Origin: Bacteroidota bacterium
GTDB taxonomy: Bacteria; Bacteroidota; Bacteroidia; Sphingobacteriales; Sphingobacteriaceae
Length of the DNA: 47,037 bases
NCBI GenBank assembly: GCA_018266915.1
Contig: JAFDZM010000015.1
Coordinates: 1-47,037 of the forward strand
Reading direction: 5' to 3'
In this document: in pieces, positions 25,552 through 33,350 of the stretch
How the letters are laid out: each line of letters begins with the position of its first letter
Numbering within the stretch: the first letter of the stretch is position 1
Position numbers and translations under genes: made by a program
The notes under the pieces: generated by a model
Told to the model about the DNA's origin: nothing
What the model saw: only the letters and a program-made list of their open reading frames with translations
The model's database searches: none

Positions 25552-25725
25552 ATGGCAAAGTATTCAGAAAAGACAGGCGAAAAGGTTGAAAAAACCATGC
25601 ACGAAATGAAAGAGGGCAAGCTAAAAAGCGGTAGCGGTAAAAAAGTAACCAGTAAAAAACAAGCGATAGCTATTGGCCTTTCAGAGGCAAGGAAAGAAGG
25701 CGCGAAGGTACCTAAGAAGAAGTAG
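25552..25725 (+). CDS. Basic 57-residue protein (DUF6496-like)
   Basis: A short ORF with ATG at 25552 (MAKYSEKTGEKVEKTMHEMK... AIAIGLSEARKEGAKVPKKK). It is very rich in lysine and glutamate and has a helical middle followed by the IAIGLSEARKEGAK element. This matches my recollection of the small DUF6496 family, widespread in Proteobacteria and Bacteroidota and without a known role. The high Lys content and the IGLSEA motif recall plasmid- or DNA-associated small proteins, but that is weak inference. Confidence 0.72.
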   Translation: MAKYSEKTGEKVEKTMHEMKEGKLKSGSGKKVTSKKQAIAIGLSEARKEGAKVPKKK

Positions 25726-25739
25726 GCTATTGCACGGTA

Positions 25740-25840
25740 CGTCATTGCGAGCTATAGCGTGGCAATCGCATACTATACAGGGCGAAGATGCATAGTTCGC
25801 GATTGCTTCTTCACCGCACAGGCTGTTCATCGCAATGACA
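25740..25840. repeat. Dispersed palindromic repeat, diverged copy 2
   Basis: The ends CGTCATTGCGA (from 25740) and TCGCAATGACA (25830-25840) are inverted, as are GGCAATCGC and GCGATTGC inside. The end sequence matches the right end of copy 1 (CGCAATGACG). The interior differs, so this is a degenerate or related element. It fills the gap between the 57-residue gene and the convergent oxidoreductase gene. Confidence 0.65.
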
Positions 25841-25851
25841 TATTTTATATC

Positions 25852-26823
25852 TCACCCTGTAAACGCATCCAATATCTTCATCAGCGTCACTGCCTCCTCA
25901 ATCGGGCATGGATTTGGCCCTTTATCCCTGAAATAGTTAACGATCTTTTCGATCATCGGTTGCTGAATATGCTCGGGATGGGTAAAGTTTACGGTTTGTT
26001 CTTCATAAATATTTCTCCAGCTTACAAAAGTGCCGAAGAAAGGGAAAGTTATCCTGCCTTTTGTGCCGATGATCTCACAACTATCTACTGTTTCGCTTTC
26101 GGCTACATTAAACGACCAGGAGCCATTCACCACTACACCGTTTTTGAAAATGATCTCACCGCAAACATGGTCATCGGCAGGGGTGGCTTTTGACTGATTT
26201 AGGGAATAGCCGTGATATTTCTCAGGCTCGCCGAAATAATACAGCATCAGGTCGAGCTGGTGCGGGGCCAGGTCATGAAAGTAACCACCTCCGGAAAATT
26301 CCGGTAAAACGCGCCAGTTGGTTTCTGAGTTAGCGATCAGGTCGGGCCTTAAACTCTTCCACATTCTGATTTGTACTGTTCTTACCTCGCCGATAGTTTG
26401 ATTGTCAAGCAATTCCTTCACATACAGAAACATCGGTAATGCCCGGCGGTAATGGGCTACGGTTAGTTTACCGTTATATTCTTTTACAGCGTCGGCCATC
26501 GCCTGTGCTTCTTGCGCATTGCGGGTAACTGGCTTTTCTACATAAACGCCTAATCCTTTTTTTAACGCAGCAATAGCATATTCCAGGTGGTTAACCGGTG
26601 GGGTAGCTACAGAAACAGCATTAACTTCGGGGTCGCTTAATAATTTATCTGCATCATCATACCAGCGGCCCACGTTGTGTCTGGCAGCATAATCAGCAGC
26701 TTTTGCAGCGTTGCGTCGCATTACGGCTACCAGTCTACTATTGTGTATTTTGTTATAAGCCTGTCCGCTCTTTTTCTCGGTCACGTTGCCACAGCCGATG
26801 ATACCCCAGTTGATGTTATCCAT
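25852..26823 (-). CDS. Gfo/Idh/MocA-family NAD(P)-dependent oxidoreductase
   Basis: A 323-residue enzyme with an N-terminal Rossmann fold (INWGIIGCGNVTEKK, GxGxxG-type as GCGNV) and the family's EKP motif in GVYVEKPVTRNAQEA near residue 95. The C-terminal alpha/beta domain includes GGYFHDLAPHQLDLMLYYFGEP, where D and H are expected catalytic or substrate-binding residues. The family oxidises or reduces sugars, inositols and related polyols. Together with the following aldo/keto reductase gene it might belong to sugar metabolism, but a 175-base palindromic gap separates them. Confidence 0.88.
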   Translation of the reverse strand: MDNINWGIIGCGNVTEKKSGQAYNKIHNSRLVAVMRRNAAKAADYAARHNVGRWYDDADKLLSDPEVNAVSVATPPVNHLEYAIAALKKGLGVYVEKPVTRNAQEAQAMADAVKEYNGKLTVAHYRRALPMFLYVKELLDNQTIGEVRTVQIRMWKSLRPDLIANSETNWRVLPEFSGGGYFHDLAPHQLDLMLYYFGEPEKYHGYSLNQSKATPADDHVCGEIIFKNGVVVNGSWSFNVAESETVDSCEIIGTKGRITFPFFGTFVSWRNIYEEQTVNFTHPEHIQQPMIEKIVNYFRDKGPNPCPIEEAVTLMKILDAFTG

Positions 26824-26851
26824 TTGTTATATATTCATTATAAAAGCAATC

Positions 26852-26975
26852 CCGTAGGGCTCAAATGTTGGTAGAAAAAAGCAGAAAATTATTCCGTGCC
26901 GTTAGGTACGGAACAGGTTGCATACCTAACGGCATGCTATTGGAACCTTTTTGTTTTTCTACCAACATGTTGCAC
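26852..26975. repeat. Nested palindromic element
   Basis: The outer arms are a perfect 15-base inverted repeat (26865-26879 ATGTTGGTAGAAAAA with 26954-26968), extended by CCGTAGG (26852) with CCTACGG (about 26974-26980). A second perfect 12-base inverted repeat is nested inside (TGCCGTTAGGTA 26897-26908 with TACCTAACGGCA 26923-26934), and a third, TTCCGT/ACGGAA, overlaps it (26892-26913). No ORF is credible here. Confidence 0.8.
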
Positions 26976-26998
26976 CTACGGCGCAATGCAACTTATGC

Positions 26999-27988
26999 TT
27001 ATTTCAGAATACCCTCAATCTTATCCAACTCTTCTTTCGGGAACTCAATATTATCCAGGCATTTTAACGAATCCGCCAATTGTTCAGCCCTGCTGGCGCC
27101 GATCAATACCGAAGTAACGCGATGATCTTTCAGCAACCAAGCTAATGCCATTTGGGCCAGGGTTTGACCGCGCTGAGAAGCAATATCATTCAGTTGCCTT
27201 GCCTGATTTACGCGTTGCTCCGTTACCTGGCCTTCCTGTAAAAAGCCGGTTGATTTTGCAGCCCTTGAATCTTCCGGAATACCGTGAAGATATTTGTTGG
27301 TCAATAAACCTTGTGCCAATGGCGAGAATGGAATACAACCTACGCCGTCTTTTTCCAATACATCCAGCAAACCGCCTTCTACCCAACGCTCAAACATGGA
27401 ATATTTAGGCTGATGGATCAGGCATGGTGTCCCTAATTTTTTCAAAATTGCAAATGCTTTTTCAGCTTCATCGGCAGGGTAATTAGAAACACCTGCATAA
27501 AGAGCTTTGCCCTGGCGAACAATCAGATCAAGGGCACTCATGGTTTCTTCCAGCGGTGTTTCCGGGTCAGGACGGTGATGGTAGAAAATGTCTACATAAT
27601 CCAGTCCCATACGCTTTAAACTTTGATCAAGACTTGACACCAAATATTTTTTTGAACCCCAGTCGCCATAGGGACCGTCCCACATGGTATAACCTGCCTT
27701 GCTGGAGATGATCATCTCGTCGCGGTAACCGATGAAATCTTTCTTTAGAAGTATACCAAAATTTTCTTCAGCTGATCCCGGCGGCGGACCGTAGTTATTA
27801 GCCAGGTCGAAATGTGTAATGCCGCTATCGAATGCCAGTTGAAGGATCTTACGATAATTCTCGAATACATCCACACCACCGAAGTTGTGCCACAGGCCCA
27901 GCGAAACGGCCGGTAATTTAATGCCGCTGCGTCCGCAGCGACGGTATATCATGTCTTTATATCTGTCTTTAGAGGGCAGGTAGGTCAT
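26999..27988 (-). CDS. gpr: Aldo/keto reductase, L-glyceraldehyde-3-phosphate reductase type
   Basis: A 329-residue TIM-barrel NADPH-dependent reductase. The start (MIYRRCGRSGIKLPAVSLGL, HNFGGVDVFENYR) and HFDLANNYGPPPGSAEENFG closely resemble E. coli YghZ/Gpr, which reduces L-glyceraldehyde 3-phosphate and methylglyoxal. D and Y of the catalytic tetrad are in DLANNYG, K in SSKAGYTMW, and H in DIFYHHRPD. The role is probably aldehyde detoxification. The symbol follows the E. coli relative and is not proof of substrate. Confidence 0.9.
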   Translation of the reverse strand: MTYLPSKDRYKDMIYRRCGRSGIKLPAVSLGLWHNFGGVDVFENYRKILQLAFDSGITHFDLANNYGPPPGSAEENFGILLKKDFIGYRDEMIISSKAGYTMWDGPYGDWGSKKYLVSSLDQSLKRMGLDYVDIFYHHRPDPETPLEETMSALDLIVRQGKALYAGVSNYPADEAEKAFAILKKLGTPCLIHQPKYSMFERWVEGGLLDVLEKDGVGCIPFSPLAQGLLTNKYLHGIPEDSRAAKSTGFLQEGQVTEQRVNQARQLNDIASQRGQTLAQMALAWLLKDHRVTSVLIGASRAEQLADSLKCLDNIEFPKEELDKIEGILK

Positions 27989-28068
27989 TGGGTTAAAGCT
28001 TTAAATGTTGAGGCTTAAAAGTAATATTTTAAAATAAAATCGGTGTGTAAAATAATCGCTAAATGAAC

Positions 28069-28230
28069 CGTCTTTGCGAGGAACGAAGCAATCTCTACTT
28101 AAGCCGATCAATTGTACGTGCTTTTGTTAAAAGGATGAAATCAATAGCGTATGTGTAATCGTCCTTTTAAGATAGATCAGGATATTTGACTTGCATAGTT
28201 TGGAGATGGCTTCGTTCCTCGCCATGACGT
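28069..28230. repeat. Dispersed palindromic repeat, copy 3
   Basis: The arms TTGCGAGGAACGAAGCAATC (from 28074) and its near-inverse GATGGCTTCGTTCCTCGCCA (28205-28224) match those of copy 1 at 5392-5515 with two mismatches in the right arm. About 107 bases separate the arms. It occupies most of the 267-base gap between the reductase gene and folC. Confidence 0.83.
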
Positions 28231-28255
28231 GGTGGGAAATCTGAGAGCAAAACGG

Positions 28256-29545
28256 TTAGACAATCTCCGCCACTACAAAAGTGCTTCCACCTACAAATAC
28301 TAGGTCATTTTTATCAGCCTGACTTTGTGCGGCTTTCAGAGCAGCTTTTACCGACACATATATTTCACCGTGAAGGCCAAAAGCTTCGGCTTTTTGTTGT
28401 AACAGTTCAGCATCTAAACCACGCGGGATATCGGGTTTGCAGAAGTAATAGGTGGCATGCTTAGGCAGCATAGCCAATATTTTGCTGATATCCTTATCAT
28501 TCACCATGCCCATCACTATGTGCAGATTCTCATGAGGCGTGCTTTCAATATTTTTTAATACTTCGGTTATACCTTCCGGGTTATGACCGGTGTCGCAGAT
28601 AGTAAGCGGACGATGGCTCAGTGTTTCCCAGCGGCCATGTAAGCCGGTTAGCTTTTTTACCTGGCTTAATGCAGCCCTTATATTGTCGTCGGCAATTGCA
28701 TAGCCCTGTTTTCTCAGCTCCTGAATAGCTGACATTACTGGTTTTACATTTTTTAGCTGATATGTTCCCGTGAGATCTAATTGCAGATGCATGTAGGTCA
28801 AAGGAGACATTTTTTCTATTTTAAAATCAAGGTAACCAACTTGGTCTATTCCTGTTGGATACACATTCCATTCATCAGAGGCAAAACTTATAGAACTTTT
28901 TTCCTGCTGTGCTTTCTCTCTAAATACATCCGCCACTTCAGCCTGATACTCACCTACGATAACAGGAATACCCGGCTTGATAACTCCCGCTTTTTCACCG
29001 GCAATAAGCTGCAAAGTATCACCAAGCATATTCATATGGTCCCAGCCTATGTTTGTGATCACCGATAGGAGAGGAGTAATCACATTAGTCGAGTCAAGCC
29101 GTCCGCCCAAACCGACTTCCACAATGGCAATATCCACTTTGGCTCTCGCAAAAGCATCAAAAGCCATGGCAACAGTCATTTCGAAAAATGATGGTCTGAT
29201 GTCTTCAAAATCCTGACGGTGTTCCTTTACAAAATCAATGACCTCATCCTCGCTAATCATCTGCCCATTAATACGTATACGTTCGCGAAAATCGCGCAGG
29301 TGGGGTGAAGTGTACAGTCCGGTTTTATAACCTGCTTTTTGTAAAATGGCGGCAAGCATGTGCGAGGTTGAACCCTTGCCATTTGTACCAGCGATATGAA
29401 CGCTTTTAAACTTTTTATGAGGATCGCCCAGTCGCTTGCAAAGTTCAAGCGTATTGGTCAAATCTTTTTTAAATGCAGAAGCGCCGTCCCGGGTAAACAT
29501 CGGTAACTGGCTGTAGAGGTAGTCGAGGGTTTGTTGGTAGTCCAT
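28256..29545 (-). CDS. folC: Bifunctional folylpolyglutamate synthase/dihydrofolate synthase
   Basis: A 429-residue Mur-ligase-family enzyme that adds glutamate to dihydropteroate and to folates. The ATP-binding P-loop is HIAGTNGKGSTSHMLAAIL (about residues 50-68), and the family motif VEVGLGGRLDSTNVITP follows (about 143-160). The conserved YTSPHLRDFRERIRI element is present. The C-terminal Mur ligase domain has ICDTGHNPEG. It is the last gene of the long minus-strand series beginning at 38351, but an inserted S23 element separates it from tonB, so linkage may be recent. Confidence 0.96.
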   Translation of the reverse strand: MDYQQTLDYLYSQLPMFTRDGASAFKKDLTNTLELCKRLGDPHKKFKSVHIAGTNGKGSTSHMLAAILQKAGYKTGLYTSPHLRDFRERIRINGQMISEDEVIDFVKEHRQDFEDIRPSFFEMTVAMAFDAFARAKVDIAIVEVGLGGRLDSTNVITPLLSVITNIGWDHMNMLGDTLQLIAGEKAGVIKPGIPVIVGEYQAEVADVFREKAQQEKSSISFASDEWNVYPTGIDQVGYLDFKIEKMSPLTYMHLQLDLTGTYQLKNVKPVMSAIQELRKQGYAIADDNIRAALSQVKKLTGLHGRWETLSHRPLTICDTGHNPEGITEVLKNIESTPHENLHIVMGMVNDKDISKILAMLPKHATYYFCKPDIPRGLDAELLQQKAEAFGLHGEIYVSVKAALKAAQSQADKNDLVFVGGSTFVVAEIV

Positions 29546-29550
29546 TTTTC

Positions 29551-30018
29551 AGTAGCAGTGGTAGTTGCAGTAGCAGTAACCAAAAAGTTATTACTTAGTT
29601 TTGGGAGTAAATTTCTCTGGATGATTAGCCATTGAGTTTAACATCTTTCCAATTTCTTGATATTTTGATTGAAGAAAATAGAACTCATCCTGACCAATAT
29701 ATTCACAGCTGTAAGCAAAATCTAACCAAATGGACGTTTCAGCTGCTTCACCGTCTGCATCCGTCATTTTTGTCGTGAAGTGTTTAGGATAGATACGCTT
29801 TCTATAACCTTCTCCGATATTGACGCAAACCGACCGTGATGATCGTCTTATTTGGTCAGTAAGGGAATATGTTTCTTCTTTCGGAAATCGTTTACTGATT
29901 TGAAATATCGTATTCGCGGCCTCAAATGCAAACTGATAAACCTTAAGGTCTTTAAAACTTCCTGTCATAAAATTGATTTTACTTACAAAGTACTGCTACT
30001 GCAACTGCCACTGCAACT
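29551..30018. mobile_element. Inverted-repeat-bounded S23 (four-helix-bundle) element
   Basis: A 28-base inverted repeat with two mismatches (29551-29578 against 29991-30018; the outer 16 bases, TACTGCTACTGCAACT in the right arm, pair perfectly) encloses only the S23 gene. The arrangement copies that of intervening sequences in 23S rRNA genes, where base-paired ends surround an S23 ORF. No transposase is present. The 468-base unit is inferred to be inserted between folC and tonB; no target duplication was identified. Confidence 0.65.
29591..29968 (-). CDS. Four-helix-bundle protein, 23S rRNA-intervening-sequence (S23) family
   Basis: A 125-residue, all-helical protein starting with FKDLKVYQFAFEAANTIFQI, the canonical opening of the family, and including SLTDQIRRSSRSVCVNIGEGY, where the arginine-rich patch and NIGEG motif are diagnostic. 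Members form pentameric four-helix bundles and are related to the Avd protein of diversity-generating retroelements. Their cellular role is unknown. No reverse transcriptase or variable repeat is nearby, so this is not such a retroelement. It is bounded by inverted repeats (29551-29578 and 29991-30018). Confidence 0.9.
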   Translation of the reverse strand: MTGSFKDLKVYQFAFEAANTIFQISKRFPKEETYSLTDQIRRSSRSVCVNIGEGYRKRIYPKHFTTKMTDADGEAAETSIWLDFAYSCEYIGQDEFYFLQSKYQEIGKMLNSMANHPEKFTPKTK

Positions 30019-30034
30019 TTATTTGTAAATAAGA

Positions 30035-30850
30035 TCATTTTACTCTAAACGTAAAAGTTATATAACCTACCTGTAAATCCGGGGCGTTATCGGAAGTGTT
30101 AAACTTTGCATTTAATGCCGCTTGTTTACATCTATTGAAAAGCTCATAGTCGGATATAGTTGTGCCCTTAGCGCCGGGGGTGGCAGAAACAACATTACCA
30201 TTTTTGTCAACCTGTATTTGGACTACGATTTTTCCCGTGCTGCGGTGATCGTCTTCAACCGATGGACGGGAAACCCAACTTCTGTTTCCGAGAGCAAGAC
30301 CGCCATTCCCCGAACCTGTGCCATTATAATTATTAGACATATTCGACCCATTAGGGCTGCCCTGGTTACCCGGAGTATTTGTCGTTCCGTCTCCATTACC
30401 GTTACCCTTACTGCTCATTCCTTTAAAAAGCGCCCTGTTGTCCACAGTTTGTTTTACAGCTTTTTTGGCAGGTTCTTCGGTAGTTACAGCTTTGGTCGTC
30501 TTTTTCGACTTATCATTAACCTCAGGTGCATCTTCTGTAGTTTGGGTAACTATCTTCTTATCGGCTTGTTCTACCTGTGTTTTCTGAGGCGTAGGCGTGG
30601 GCGGAGTAACTTTGGTAGCTTTGGTATGAGTTGGCTTTGGTGATTTAGACGGCTCTTCGGTACTCATGTAGTCATCGCCCATACCTTCTTTACTTGTACC
30701 ATAGTTCACTAATATCCCACCGGTTCCCATCTCCTGCGGAGGTGGATTATGGAACACGATAAAATAACACAGGGCAATCAATATCCCCATAATGATGCCT
30801 GTAGCTAAAAATGCTTTCGGATAATTATTCTCTTCCTGGTAAGCTTCCAT
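30035..30850 (-). CDS. tonB: TonB energy-transducing protein
   Basis: A 271-residue periplasm-spanning protein. One N-terminal membrane helix (about 14-33, FLATGIIMGILIALCYFIVF) is followed by a Pro/Lys/Thr-rich and Gly/Asn-rich linker (about 60-190). The C-terminal TonB-like domain (about 195-271) contains GKIVVQIQVDKNGNVVSA and ends in YITFTFRVK. It passes the proton-motive energy of the ExbB-ExbD motor to outer-membrane partners. In this operon the likely partner is the barrel encoded at 33351-35195. The linker contains no HU or SPOR part. A repeat-filled 176-base gap lies between it and exbD. Confidence 0.9.
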   Translation of the reverse strand: MEAYQEENNYPKAFLATGIIMGILIALCYFIVFHNPPPQEMGTGGILVNYGTSKEGMGDDYMSTEEPSKSPKPTHTKATKVTPPTPTPQKTQVEQADKKIVTQTTEDAPEVNDKSKKTTKAVTTEEPAKKAVKQTVDNRALFKGMSSKGNGNGDGTTNTPGNQGSPNGSNMSNNYNGTGSGNGGLALGNRSWVSRPSVEDDHRSTGKIVVQIQVDKNGNVVSATPGAKGTTISDYELFNRCKQAALNAKFNTSDNAPDLQVGYITFTFRVK

Positions 30851-30856
30851 TTCTCT

Positions 30857-31020
30857 CAGTTTGCAGTTATTAGTTTGCAGTTGCCACCTTCTATAGTTAC
30901 TTTCTGCAAATGATAACTCTCTTCAATAATTGTCTGTTGCTATGCGTGGCTAAATAATTTTTACTGCTAACTGCGTACTGAAAACTGTTCGCTGTTAACT
31001 GCCAACTGCCCATTGCAAAC
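30857..31020. repeat. CAGTT-rich repeat between exbD and tonB
   Basis: Variants of TTGCAGTT occur at 30857-30885, and inverse-oriented variants (AACTGCCAACTGCC and nearby) at 30961-31020. They form imperfect inverted ends around an ORF-less middle. The composition resembles the ends of the S23 element 1 kb away. Confidence 0.5.
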
Positions 31021-31026
31021 CGCCGA

Positions 31027-31428
31027 CTACCCTTTAGGTTCTGTTGCCAGAACAAGTTTTATATTCAATTTCTGTGCTACGTCCATTACCTGAACCACGT
31101 CTTGTATCGCCACGGTACGGTCTACTGATAAAATTATTGTCAATTCTGTTGCCACGTTTTTAAAACCCATCAGGGTAGTTTGCAAATCCTCTACCTTAAT
31201 TGGCTTATTATTAACCGTATATTGTAGATTCTTGTCGATGGTTACCGAAATAGTTTTTTTAGAAACCGCCTTGCCCGACGATGATTTTGGCAGCATAAGC
31301 TTGATCACGTTCGGGTTAGTAATGGTCGACGCGATCAGGAAGAAAAGCAACAGAAAGAACATAATATCGTTCATTGCCGAGGTGTGCACCTCAGCCGATA
31401 TGCGCTGATGTCTTTTTCTTAAATTCAT
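31027..31428 (-). CDS. ExbD/TolR-type biopolymer transport protein
   Basis: A 133-residue inner-membrane protein with one N-terminal helix (about 21-38) that starts with the proton-carrying aspartate D21 in SAMNDIMFFLLLFFLIAST. The periplasmic domain (about 45-133) has the ExbD/TolR fold. Paired with ExbB it forms the proton-driven motor that energises TonB or TolA. Its start overlaps the end of exbB by 4 bases (ATGA). The name ExbD versus TolR is not decided by sequence; the tonB gene downstream favours ExbD. Confidence 0.9.
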   Translation of the reverse strand: MNLRKRHQRISAEVHTSAMNDIMFFLLLFFLIASTITNPNVIKLMLPKSSSGKAVSKKTISVTIDKNLQYTVNNKPIKVEDLQTTLMGFKNVATELTIILSVDRTVAIQDVVQVMDVAQKLNIKLVLATEPKG

Positions 31429-32129
31429 TTGCTTGGTTCTTCTAACAGGTCGATAAATTCAATAGCGTCGGTTTCCAGTTTCAAAATTACTTTATCTACC
31501 ATCATTTGCAGAATATGATAGCAAACATAAGCCACGATACCCACCATCAAACCTGCAGCAGAGGTCACCATCTTCACATACAAACCACCAGATATAACGC
31601 CCATACTGATGTTGTCAGTCTTTGATATGTCATAAAATATTTTGATAACCCCTGCGATTGTTCCCAGGAACCCGAACATCGGCGCTATACCGGCAACAAT
31701 ACCCAATATACTGATGTTTTTCTCCAGTTTGGAAACTTCCAGTTTGCCCACGTTTTCAATTGCGCCTTCAATATCCTTTATCGGGCGACCGATACGCAAC
31801 AAGCCTTTTTGCAGCATGCGGCCAAGCGGCGAATTGCTGTTACGGCAAATCGCGATAGCTGATTCCAGCTTGCCTGTCAAAATGCTGGTGCGCACCTGGC
31901 TCATCAGGTTCGATTCGTCTTTAGCTGCTTTGCGGATGGTAAAGTACCGCTCAAAAAATATCACTAATCCCAATACCGCTAAAAATCCGATCGGGATCAT
32001 TACCCAACCACCTTTGATCAGCAGGTCGCCGAAACGCAGATCGTCGCTTTGTCCGGGTACTACGGGTAAATTTTTTGCAGTGTCGGCCAGTTTGTGCGCC
32101 GTATCAGTTATTTGTGCTAATAGCATCAT
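31425..32129 (-). CDS. MotA/TolQ/ExbB proton channel protein
   Basis: A 234-residue protein with three membrane helices (about 33-52, 137-160 and 180-203: GGWVMIPIGFLAVLGLVIFFE, GIVAGIAPMFGFLGTIAGVIKIF, VTSAAGLMVGIVAYVCYHIL), matching TolQ/ExbB topology. A long cytoplasmic loop and a short periplasmic N-terminus precede them. The GTIAGVI segment is the conserved channel motif. It overlaps the ends of the HU-SPOR gene and exbD by 4 bases each, implying tight translational coupling of three successive genes. Confidence 0.92.
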   Translation of the reverse strand: MMLLAQITDTAHKLADTAKNLPVVPGQSDDLRFGDLLIKGGWVMIPIGFLAVLGLVIFFERYFTIRKAAKDESNLMSQVRTSILTGKLESAIAICRNSNSPLGRMLQKGLLRIGRPIKDIEGAIENVGKLEVSKLEKNISILGIVAGIAPMFGFLGTIAGVIKIFYDISKTDNISMGVISGGLYVKMVTSAAGLMVGIVAYVCYHILQMMVDKVILKLETDAIEFIDLLEEPSK

Positions 32130-33313
32130 TTTTTTGGTTTATAAGTTTGTACTTGAATCTCACTTGGTCTGATTTTGGTAACATTTAGAATACTATCTTT
32201 AACTCTATCTGCTACCTCTTTATCAAAATAGGTACCTAACGTAATTTTATATAAGCCACCTTTTGAATGGTTAAGTAGTTTTGGGTGCAACCCAACATTC
32301 TCGAAATTTTTCATTATCTCATTAGCCGCTGACAATGCTTTGTAAGCTCCCCCGGATATTTCATAGTGTAAGGTAGCTACTGTATCAACTGCCTTTGAAT
32401 TATTTGAATTTCCTGTAACCATCGCTTGTGCCTGTGCTATAGAATCCTGTTTGGTAGCCACCTTTTTAGTCGTATCGCTATTGCTTACTTTCTTATCTGC
32501 AGGCTGCGCAGCACTAGTATCCACCGCTACAAAAGTTTGCGGTTTGTCCTTAGACCGATCAAACCATTCAGGCTTGTACTTGTACAGACCCATTAACGCG
32601 AGCAGGGCGATGATCAGTATAAGAAGTACAGCTATCCATGTATTATTGTTATTGCGTTGAACAGGTTCTTCGTAAGCATATTCTTCTTCAGCAGGCTCTT
32701 CGTCCTTTTCAATAACTGTAGGCTTTTCAATGACCGGAGGTTTCTCAATAACCGGTGGTTTTTCTGCCTCCACAGGTTTTGCCGGAGGGGGAGGGATCCT
32801 GTCGTTAACCAACTCGGTTAATATCTTATCGGCAACGGACATCGCGGGCTTTGCTTCCTCAGCTTTAACCGGCGGCGGTGTATACCTTACAGATGGTTTT
32901 TCAACCAGCACATCGACACTAACGGGCTTTAACCCAAAAAATGCCGGGTCAGTTTCCTTAGCCTGACTATCGTCTTCATATCCGATGGTTGACCCATTTA
33001 AATAAAGCTGCCCCAGACCCGCAATATCCACCCTTTGGACAGGTACCTGTTGCTTTAACCCATTGACATACTTCTCAATAAAGTATTTTGCTGATGCCAG
33101 CGAGATGTTTTTCTTGTCTGAAATGAACCTGGCCAGCCTGTCGTCGGCTTGTGCTTCGCCGTCAAAATTTATTTTATGCGTAGGAGGGTAAAACTTGTTT
33201 TCTTTCTCACTATAGTAGCCGTTGATGCGAGATTGTGCAAAGCGACCAATTCCCGGCACATTTACTTCGCCCTCTAATCCCAATAGTTCATTTATATATA
33301 CGGCTAAATCCAT
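32126..33313 (-). CDS. HU-CCDC81 and SPOR domain transmembrane protein
   Basis: A 395-residue protein. Two N-terminal HU-like modules of the CCDC81-bacterial type lie at about 1-65 (MDLAVYINELLGLEGEVNVPG) and 66-130 (SLASAKYFIEKYVNGLKQ... VDIAGLGQLYLNG). A Pro/Glu-rich linker with EKPPVI repeats (about 140-220), a single membrane helix (about 226-243) and a C-terminal SPOR domain (about 315-395) follow. SPOR domains bind denuded septal peptidoglycan; HU-CCDC81 modules have been suggested to act as adaptors or in DNA binding. The topology puts HU in the cytoplasm and SPOR in the periplasm. Coupled by 4-base overlap to exbB, it may localise the ExbB-ExbD-TonB motor to the septum. Confidence 0.85.
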   Translation of the reverse strand: MDLAVYINELLGLEGEVNVPGIGRFAQSRINGYYSEKENKFYPPTHKINFDGEAQADDRLARFISDKKNISLASAKYFIEKYVNGLKQQVPVQRVDIAGLGQLYLNGSTIGYEDDSQAKETDPAFFGLKPVSVDVLVEKPSVRYTPPPVKAEEAKPAMSVADKILTELVNDRIPPPPAKPVEAEKPPVIEKPPVIEKPTVIEKDEEPAEEEYAYEEPVQRNNNNTWIAVLLILIIALLALMGLYKYKPEWFDRSKDKPQTFVAVDTSAAQPADKKVSNSDTTKKVATKQDSIAQAQAMVTGNSNNSKAVDTVATLHYEISGGAYKALSAANEIMKNFENVGLHPKLLNHSKGGLYKITLGTYFDKEVADRVKDSILNVTKIRPSEIQVQTYKPKK

Positions 33314-33350
33314 TCCGCTAAAAGTAACAGTAAATCACAAATCACACAAC

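Noticed and set aside
26865..27125. Open frames across the nested palindrome
   Set aside because: They cross the inverted repeats and the end of the aldo/keto reductase gene in antisense, with no recognisable product.
29551..30018. Diversity-generating retroelement (Avd-like gene)
   Set aside because: The S23 protein resembles Avd in fold, but there is no reverse transcriptase or template/variable repeat pair nearby.
30035..33313. Siderophore or heme uptake locus
   Set aside because: ExbB, ExbD and TonB are present, but there is no plug-containing receptor, ABC importer, siderophore gene or Fur-like site.
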